Source of the DNA: Ophiura sarsii
Taxonomy: Eukaryota; Echinodermata; Ophiuroidea; Amphilepidida; Ophiuridae
Length of the DNA stretch: 64,000 nt
Reading direction: 5' to 3'
NCBI GenBank assembly: GCA_035610835.1
Contig: CM069445.1
Span: forward strand, 37,090,656-37,154,655
Made by a program: the position numbers and the translations under genes
Part shown: piece by piece, positions 56,756 to 64,000 of the stretch
How the letters are laid out: the number at the start of each line of letters is the position of its first letter
Numbering within the stretch: position 1 is the stretch's first letter
The notes under the pieces: generated by a model
Told to the model about the DNA's origin: nothing
What the model saw: only the letters and a program-made list of their open reading frames with translations
The model's database searches: none

Positions 56756-56880
56756 TATAATCTTATCTAATATTCTTTGAAATTTTGATCAAAAAGTGCC
56801 AAAAACTGACCCCTCCCCCCCCCCATTTTTTTGGGCACTTTTAAGTCAAAATTTCAAAAAGAATATTAGATAAGATTATA
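56756..56880. repeat. Hairpin with about 33-base arms
   Basis: TATAATCTTATCTAATATTC at the left and GAATATTAGATAAGATTATA at the right are exact complements, continuing with AAATTTTGA and TCAAAATTT and AAAAGTGCC and GGGCACTTTT. Confidence 0.8.
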
Positions 56881-57088
56881 AAATAAATAAATGTCCCTAA
56901 GTTAGTGTCTTTTCATCATAATCAAGCTATTTGGGCATTTTTTACTCAAGAATATTTTTGTTAAATGTGGGTCAAACAAGTGATTTTTTGTGATTTCTCA
57001 ACAAAAAAATTCAGCATTTTGGGTCAAAATTGATGTCAAATTTGGTTTTCTGATCCATTTCCTTTCCAAAAATATATACTTTTATATA

Positions 57089-58120
57089 CGAGGGTCATTC
57101 AATAAGTTCTACCTCCTACCTCATAACTTTATTATTTTATAGGCCAGTCTTATCAAATATCACACGATTATAGCTTGGAGTCTCAGCTACAAATCCAATG
57201 TTAATTGATCTGAGTACTTTTCCGGACATGCAGTGAGAACCAAACCTCGATTTAGTGTGACGGAAACGGATGAAAAACAGCAAAATATCGCCAAAGTGCT
57301 TTTCAATTGGCCTATTGTAAGAGGCAAAACATACCTATCGGTCAATTATAACCATTCTAAATGTCAGATATCTCTAACAGACTGTAAACAATAAAGTTGA
57401 CTGATTGGTTTGGAAAAAAAATTGCCCTCTGATTAGCCAGATTAGGAATACCATTTAGTTTACCCCTCCCCTATAGAGAACCCTGTAAAAGTCATATTTG
57501 ACTTTCATGATAACCAAGATATCTTCAATATATCGAACTAAATGGAGCGATTTAAAGTCTGTCAACGCGATAATTTTCTATCATAGACTACCTGATTGAC
57601 TATTCTGAAGGTTGCACATAAGTAAAACTCATAAAGTGACTTTTATGGTAAAGATTTAACATTCGAGGCATCACTGTGGCTTAAGTTTTAACAACGAAAA
57701 TTTGACCAATGGCAGTATTTTGGTATGCCAAAGGCATAGCAATACATTTGAGTTGATAGTACACTATTTGCAAGCCTACAAGAGATAATATTGTTTACAA
57801 TCTTATCTATACACGATATTACTGTAATATATTTAGATATCATTCATTCATTTCCATTTTCAGTATTTAAATCATGCTCTTATATCTAACCATACAATAC
57901 GAAAAAACACCCGGAAACATGTGTATATTTTTAAGGTAATTTTCTGTGTCCGTTGTCCAAAATCTCTCTCTGGCTTTGACCGCGTCATAACAAAAGTAAA
58001 ACATATATCAATTATCATTTCATTATTTCTTGAAAATGGATGATTTTGGACCTCTTCACTCCAAAATCGCCCCTTCAGGCAACAAAAAACCACCCAAACC
58101 CCTATTGGAAGGGCAAATGG
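57089..58120 (+). mobile_element. Mariner-ended repeat, copy 2
   Basis: Starts CGAGGGTCATTCAATAAGT after TA. Matches 22440-23060 in inverse orientation at perhaps 75 percent. The right tip is missing, so it is truncated near 58010-58120. No transposase frame. Confidence 0.65.
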
Positions 58121-58740
58121 ATCTCTCTGGTCGGGTCAGTTTAGCTTTTTCCCCTTCTTTTCCCTTGAAAATTACATTAAAAAAATCAAAATAATCTGTA
58201 AACATTTTGCTCTTTTTGACAAGGCCCATAAAACGGGGTTTTTTCGTCACCTTTTCACAATTTGAAGAAAAAGTGTACTTTAGGTCCCAGATTCTGGACT
58301 GTACTAGTACTAGAGTGGTAGCATGTGTTCCAGTATCGGCCGATACAGGAACTTATATGTTCCAGTATTGATTGAAACTGGTATACCAGTAAAGTACACT
58401 TTTTGTTCAAAGTTTGAGTTTCATATCTCAAATGGTTCTTATTTTAGATGCATAAGGTGATGATATGACATTTCTCCATTTGAGTGGTTAACCAACTTTG
58501 GCAGTTATTCACTGCATTTTGGCCTGTATATAGCGTCTAAATGGAACATATCTTGTACACATTAATTTACACAGAATACACAATCATTCATAATCATATA
58601 GTGTTTTCCCCACATATCATTTTATTGTAATGTAATAATGTTAGTATTTTATACGAGGATTATTCAATTAGTTCTTATATTAGCCAAAAGTGCTGATGAT
58701 TTTAGCAAATTTTAAGAGATGAGACATACATATCGGTTAA

Positions 58741-59121
58741 AGGCATATTATGTGATCTTTTCCAGGGAGCACCCTCTATTCATGATTTCTTTTTAGAAAG
58801 TAGATTTTCTTGCAGATTTACATTTCTGATCATAAATCGTACATTTATGAACATCGTACATTCCAAGTTACAGAGCGATACGATTCCTAATTACCTCAAA
58901 ATCATGGTTTTACAGTGAATTTAGACTAGAGTAAAATAAGCTGTCGACTCCGACAGTTTATTTTCACTCTAAAACCATGATTTTGAAGTAATTAAGAATC
59001 ATATCGCCCTATTACTTGGAATGTACGATTTATGATCAGAAATGTAAATCTGCAAGAAAATCTGCTTTCAATTTTTTTTTGATATTGAGGGCGTTCCCTG
59101 GAAAGATCACATAATATACCT
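58741..59121. mobile_element. Fold-back MITE flanked by TTAA, arms about 180 bases
   Basis: TTAA at 58737-58740 and 59122-59125. Ends AGGCATATTATGTGATCTTT and the complement. Arms pair nearly to the centre at about 58935, where TGTCGACTCCGACA forms the loop region. Similar end design to 11053-11409 (AGG tips, GATCAC words). Confidence 0.85.
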
Positions 59122-59125
59122 TTAA

Positions 59126-59690
59126 GTATTACCATTCAAAATGTATAGATATTTATATTTTACATACTGCATTATAAAAATAAATATGACTGATTTGTCA
59201 GAACAAAACTATCAACCCATCAAGTTTGATGCTCTTCTAGGGGAACACTGTATATTGTAATTAGGAAGGAACTGTGAGAGCTTCAATTTTTACACAGGAC
59301 TTAATGGAGGGATTTATTGTATTGACCATCTGACTGACTATCACGAAGGTTTCATATGAAAAACCTACTCTTTTTTTTTGAGTTTCCTTTTGTTCATATT
59401 TATTTAATGTTTTTGATTTATTTTTTGCCAAATTTTGGATATTTTTAAAAATTTGGATGTTTGGAATTCTTTTGTAAATGTTTGAAAATTCACCAAAATA
59501 ATTATGGAGACCCAACCCCTTCTCATAGCCATTTTTGATACATTTATGGGTCCGAAATCCTTTATTTTGCTGTTTTTTTGCAGAAATATGAACAAAATCT
59601 GTAAAATATTATAGGAAAATTATGGGTCTCTATAATTCCAATTTAGAGCATTAATAAGCAATTCATAGCATGAGTAAGGCAAAGTGATTA
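59126..59690. other. No gene seen
   Basis: AT-rich; the minus-strand ORFs at 59261-59595 are low-complexity Lys/Asn-rich translations without a domain. Confidence 0.5.
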
Positions 59691-59695
59691 GGCTA

Positions 59696-59999
59696 TTATT
59701 AAAAAAAATATTTTGTCTCAAAGCTCTTCAAAACCTAATGCGGAATGCGTTTAAAAAAAATAATAAAAAAATGAAAATAAAATGTTAATATAAAATATTG
59801 AAATCCTTGTAAAAGTGACCTTTTGTATTTAAAATGATGTGATCAATGAAAATCTGAAAAATCGGTGAAACTTTAGGATGTTTTATTTTTGTTTGAAAAA
59901 AAAAAAAATTAAAGAAAAGATTTTGTTCTTCTTCTAACGCGCATCAATTAATTAACCAATGCGCGCGGGAGCTTTGAGACAAATGATTTTTTTTAATAT
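59696..59999 (+). mobile_element. Small MITE family, copy 2
   Basis: Same ends and body as 39128-39373 (ATTTTGTCTCAAAGCTCTTC, AAATCCTTGTAAAAGTGACC, GCTTTGAGACAAA), with a slightly longer middle including GCGCGCGGG. Confidence 0.8.
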
Positions 60000-60117
60000 A
60001 GCCTTATGTTAACTCACACGAAAGGATGCATCAATTTCAAATTACATCACAAATTTACTCAAGTTTCCAAATTTGAAAAAGAGACGCATTTTACGATCTT
60101 ATGCATATTTTGGGGTA

Positions 60118-60460
60118 CAATGGCGGCACCAGCCTCATAATTTTTTGTTGGGGGGGGCAAAAGGGATTTTGTTTACAGGGGCATGAAAAAAATGATGCAC
60201 ACTTTTTTACGTTAAAATTGTTAAATTTGGTCTAATACTAACTAATTTAGCTGTTTTATGCAAAATTGTCAACATTTGGTCTAATTTAACCTAATTTAGT
60301 AAGAAAATGTGCGCACAGCGCAGAAAAAAAGTTATGTTTTTTTTAATGCTAGAATTGTCTATTTTTTCTGATTTTAACTAAATTGAATTTTTTTGGGGGA
60401 GCAAACAACAACAAAAATTGGGGGGGGGGGGGAAATATCCCCTTTTTGCCCCTTGCCCCC
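60118..60460. repeat. Relative of the 53.6-kb hAT-like MITE
   Basis: GGCGGCACCAGCCTCATAAT and AAATTTGGTCTAATACTAAC match the 53577-53726 element in the opposite orientation. Longer, with G runs (60422-60432); ends not clear. Confidence 0.6.
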
Positions 60461-60489
60461 AAATATTTGTTAAATCAGGGTTTTGTTTT

Positions 60490-61300
60490 TTCGTCGGCTT
60501 ATAATTCATTATTATAGTTATGATTGTTATCCATTTCCAGTATTATTTAAAATCATCCATTGTTACTGTTAGGAGACTCCCACCAAATGAGAGACAGTTG
60601 ACAGCCTACCCAACATTCTTATTTGAACAGACAAAAGTAAGAATACGCAAGCTGTGGCAAGTGTTGTAAACTGACGGCGTTTTTCACCATTCCTATGGGA
60701 TTGGTTTTGCTAAATGGTCATTATCGCTCACATTAATTGTCAAAATGTTCCTAAAAATCATTCTTTCACTCTGGGATAAGTAGTTAATCGTCTTATACTG
60801 AGTTGTCAAATCAGTGGCGGTGCCCCGGGGGGGGGGGGGGGGGGGAGAGTCTCCCCCTAAATAAGGATGGGAAAAAAAGAAAAAAGAAAGAAAGAAGAGG
60901 AAAAAGAAAGAAAAAAAGGGAAGGAAAAGAAAAGGAAAACAGAGGTCAATCGGTATATTGGAAAGGCCTAGTTGCACCCCACTTGTGATATCAGTGGAGT
61001 GTTCAAATGGGGGGGGGGGGGGGGGGGTGGGGGGGGGGAGGGAGCGGACAGGCTGATCTAATTCAGCTTGGAGGGGGCACTCTTTAACCTAGAAATTGAC
61101 AGATAGACATGGCATGAGCAGTGGCGTGTCCATAGGAGGGGCCATGCACCCCGCCCCCTTGACTATCATTCTGGTTTTTAATATTTTATTCTATCAAATT
61201 TCCAAGGCTTCAGGGAATCGAAACCAAATTCTTTACAAATAGTTTGAATGAGTATGGAAGTATGACAATTTATTTCTGCGTGCTACGCGCGCATATGTCC
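60490..61300. other. No gene; poly-G and purine tracts
   Basis: G runs at 60827-60845 and 61010-61040, an AAAGAAAG-rich purine tract at 60865-60940, and several CAGTGGCG words (60811, 61119) that are typical MITE tips, without matched partners. Confidence 0.5.
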
Positions 61301-61308
61301 AGAAATAT

Positions 61309-61395
61309 CATTCTAAATAATAATAATAATAATAATAATAAAAACGCATTTTATAGCGCCTTCCATCAATAAATTGACCCCAAGGCGCTTTACAC
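61309..61395 (-). repeat. SINE/LINE 3' tail, minus strand
   Basis: On the minus strand GTGTAAAGCGCCTTGGGGTC, then GGCGCTATAAAATGCG and ATT repeats (61315-61340 as AAT on the plus strand). Confidence 0.7.
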
Positions 61396-61600
61396 CATGA
61401 TAAAAACACAAGCAAATTGACCAAAGTATACAGTCTTAAAAAGTACGGATACAATAGCATACACAACATAATAATATTACATACATGGCCATGCGTTTTG
61501 AACCAAAAGCCCATTTCAAACCAAAATATACATTAATTATAGCCAGAACTGAGTAGCCTATAGATATCGAATTTTTTGTTGTTGCGTGCTACACACACAT

Positions 61601-61755
61601 GTATGGAAAAGAAATGGACAATACAAAAAAATACTAAATTTTACATCTTGACCTCAGATGACCTTTGACCTTGGTATGTGACCTTTGACCTCATTAACAT
61701 ATGAAAGTTTCCATGTTGCATCTATGACCAAGGTTTGGTTGCAATTGGTCAGTGC
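61601..61755 (+). repeat. Single unit of the DR1 satellite
   Basis: One unit from GTATGGAAAAGAAATGGACA to GGTTGCAATTGGTCAGTGCT, with two TGACCTTTGACC sites, 5.6 kb from the array. Confidence 0.85.
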
Positions 61756-62099
61756 TGAATTGAATAAAAAATACCTAATAAATGGATGGAAGCTTAGATA
61801 TATTTGCTGTGTCATCAATGAACTATGGATTAATCTCACTATAGCCCCAAGCTTTATGACAACATATCTCCTGTTTGGAATAACCAATTTGAACAAAATA
61901 AAATTTAGGTTAGGCGACAAAAAAAACCACACCCTGTTTTACGGGAGGACGTACCTGTATGTAGTGTTGGTCGGTCAGGGCAGATTAAAAAAAAATGTTA
62001 CCAAAATCTTCAAAAATCATGTGATTGATGAAGACGGCTTGGAATACCCCAGGCCCTTCATCATCAGCCGGTCAGTTGCCTGATGAAGTGTGATCACAT

Positions 62100-62564
62100 C
62101 CCGGGGGGCCCAGTCAAACATAATAGTGTACACACGCGTGACCAAATTTTTTCCAGACACCCCCTAAACAAGTTTTACCCTGCAAGCAAAATTACCCCCT
62201 AAACAAGTTTTTAGCGTGATTTCCTTGCAAATTTTGACCCCTAAACAAGTTCTTGCCAGAATATGACCCTAAACAAGTTTTGTTTGTTTTGTCTGTAGAA
62301 ACGAGTGACACACATGCGTTCTCAAATTGGAAATGAGACGCTCAAAAGAAATCGCAAAAACGGGAATAACATTCTTCTGGGAACGGGGAACAAAACAAGT
62401 TACCCTAAACACGTTCGAACGGTATTTTAAGCCACCCTTTTTCTTGAAAATCAGCGTTTTTGATACCCTTAACGCGTCACGCGTCCAACACTGAAAAACA
62501 CCCCTTTTTACGCGTTTTTTTGGTCACGCCTGTGTACACTATCATGTTTGACTGGCCCCCCGGG
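62100..62564. mobile_element. MITE, 465 bases, exact 8-base target duplication
   Basis: GATCACAT at 62092-62099 and 62565-62572. Ends CCCGGGGGGCCCAGTCAAAC and the complement of GTTTGACTGGCCCCCCGGG. Arms continue through ATAGTGTACACAC and CGTGACCAA. The interior repeats CCCTAAACAAGTTTT four times. hAT-type by duplication length. Confidence 0.88.
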
Positions 62565-62572
62565 GATCACAT

Positions 62573-63190
62573 GCAACGTAGCAGTTGTAAAATGTAAGTT
62601 CCAGTATTAGTCTTATTATATTATATAATTTTAAACATTTGAATTGTTTGGTTTTACGCTGAAAACAAATCAATCAAGCTTAAAAATGTTAAAGAGAACA
62701 TTTGATGTTAAAGGCGTACGGGCAAATTCGATTATTTGGAACTTGCTGGACAGATTCTTAACACAGAATCGGTACATGAAGCAGTTTGCGGTGGCCGTAA
62801 AAAGTCAGAAGATCAACAAACACCATTGACTTCATTAGACGTGCAGTAGTTAAAATTCCAATGTTCGCCGACTTTCAGTAGAAAACAAGAGTTCGATGCT
62901 TTCTATAATGATTCTTTACACCTTTTTGTATGTATAGGTCCTAAGGAATAAAAACGTTGCCATAGGTTTCATTCATTTCTATTTTTATCTTAAATGAGCA
63001 CCTTGACGACCGGAACATTGGCATGGGTATAGTTCCCTGAAGAAGGGCAGCTGCTATGATGAGTTGCAAGGCAGGTTCAGGACAACTCTGCTGGTTCATG
63101 TAATACCAAGAAGTAGATCTGGAAATTTGACCTAGTCTCGTACAGGCTGATCAATGACAAAAACACTGCAGGACACAGTGAGGGTTCCCT
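62573..63190. other. No gene supported
   Basis: A 61-codon open stretch at 62644-62829 has an ordinary amino-acid mix but no domain or splice context that I recognise. Confidence 0.4.
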
Positions 63191-63212
63191 TTGGAATACA
63201 TCAGGAGCAGTG

Positions 63213-63378
63213 TTGTAGGACTCGGGACTCGGACTCGGACTCGAGTCCGACTCGAGTCCTTTTTTTCAAGGACTCGGACTCGGACTCGGTCCCAGTACTC
63301 AAAGACTCGGACTCGGACTCGGACTCGGACCCCAAGGACTCGAGGACTCGGCTTCGAGTCCTCAACGAGTCCGACAAA
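63213..63378. repeat. Hexamer array GGACTC with inverted copies
   Basis: About 20 copies of GGACTC or GACTCG forward, with GAGTCC/CGAGTC inverted copies among them, after the lead GTGTTGTAGGACTCGGGACT. Likely a short mobile element whose body is hexamer repeats. Confidence 0.8.
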
Positions 63379-63379
63379 A

Positions 63380-64000
63380 TTGGGGTTTTTCAGTGTTTTA
63401 TTTTCATTAATTTACCTGAATTTTGTTTTGCTGAGGGACTGAATTCCGCAGTCCGCCGCTAGCAAAAAATAACTTGCCGATATAATGATTGAATGATCGA
63501 ATGAACCAAGACAAATGCACAACAAATAAATCGATTCATCCGTTATTTTACCTGCCGAGGTGCGATACTTTGTGTAATACAATTTTACCATTGGTTGACA
63601 CAATAACAACTTGACAACAGCCGCATGGAAATAAACGCCATACGATTGAGCTCGAATTCACACCTATTTAGTGCAGGCGGGTGCGCCCAATATCACCCAG
63701 CAAGTAGCAGAGGGGTTGATCATGCGCCAGATTGTCCCCCAAAATGGTGCAGATAGATGATGATGTTCCTGAAGTGCAATGAGCATCTTCTTTAAATTCA
63801 ACATATAACATTAGGCAAACTCAAAACTGCTTTTGATGATTGATGAGGTCAAAACTCAGGTGTTGTCAAGCACTGAAATTCAATTTTCTTCCCTGTTTCA
63901 TTTTCATAGCCTTATTTTACTGACATGCTTATTTCCATATAAGTACTCCCAGTTGCAAAGATATCGTCAATTTAGTATAGCGCTAAAAACAGTGAATTGC
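63380..64000. other. No gene seen
   Basis: No ORF, RNA gene or clear element recognised up to the window end. Confidence 0.5.

Larger units (their letters stand above)
56331..57087. mobile_element. Inverted-repeat element sharing arms with 10.0 kb
   Basis: The left arm (ATAAAAGTATACATTTTTGG, GAGAATCCAAATTTGGCATC) pairs with the right arm ending TATACTTTTATATA at 57087. The left arm matches 10013-10140. Inside are a SINE tail (about 56565-56690) and a hairpin (56756-56880). Confidence 0.65.

Noticed and set aside
62644..62829. 61-codon ORF with an ordinary residue mix
   Set aside because: No domain, no splice context and no neighbour to link it to; left as unassigned.
1..64000. CRISPR arrays, operons, rRNA genes, bacterial systems
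   Set aside because: The sequence is eukaryotic; no spaced identical repeats with unique spacers and no rRNA stretches were seen.

Overview
The window is AT-rich animal nuclear DNA: spliced exons with GT-AG borders, introns full of non-LTR retrotransposon pieces and very many short inverted-repeat DNA transposons (MITEs). It suggests a marine invertebrate, perhaps a deuterostome such as an echinoderm; that is an impression from the repeat style, not a proof. There is one 100-base assembly gap (46377-46476).

Bases 1-35.5 kb hold one recognisable host gene on the + strand. I assembled 18 exons (2432-34871) from open frames, splice borders and matching phases. It encodes a protein of about 944 residues (first exon and start codon not found) with a run of RNA-recognition-motif (RRM) domains, each in its own exon: types A, B, C, then A, B, C again, then a short charged linker spread over five small exons, a C-like RRM, a degenerate RRM, and an acidic tail. 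The first 14 exons are all multiples of three in phase 0. Introns match as well as exons between the two A-B-C sets, so the repeat arose by tandem genomic duplication of a three-exon block (about 6.5-9.9 kb and 11.5-19.5 kb). Comparing the two copies dates several transposon insertions, because one copy is the empty site. The tail has an in-frame TAG although the next splice junction and exon remain in frame.

The introns hold nested mobile elements: a hAT-like element with an 8-base target duplication carrying a TA-flanked mariner-like element (3.0-4.0 kb), a palindromic element built of eight copies of one 13-base motif (4.5-5.5 kb), long-arm TA-flanked fold-backs, a decayed mariner transposase (10.7-11.0 kb), an unusual composite with direct and inverted repeats (14.0-16.8 kb), and a CR1/L2-type LINE on the minus strand (30.1-32.1 kb).

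Bases 35.5-64 kb have no host gene I can support. They are packed with inverted-repeat elements, many with target duplications of TA, TTAA, 5, 7 or 8 bases; minisatellites inside transposon-like ends (37.5-38.5, 46.8-49.5 kb); a second palindromic motif array (52.8-53.8 kb); and a satellite of about 156 bases (54.1-56.0 kb) whose every unit carries DR1-type nuclear-receptor consensus sites. A 5'-truncated RTE-like LINE with an exact 9-base target duplication sits inside that satellite. Several families occur twice in the window, which allows pairwise comparison.
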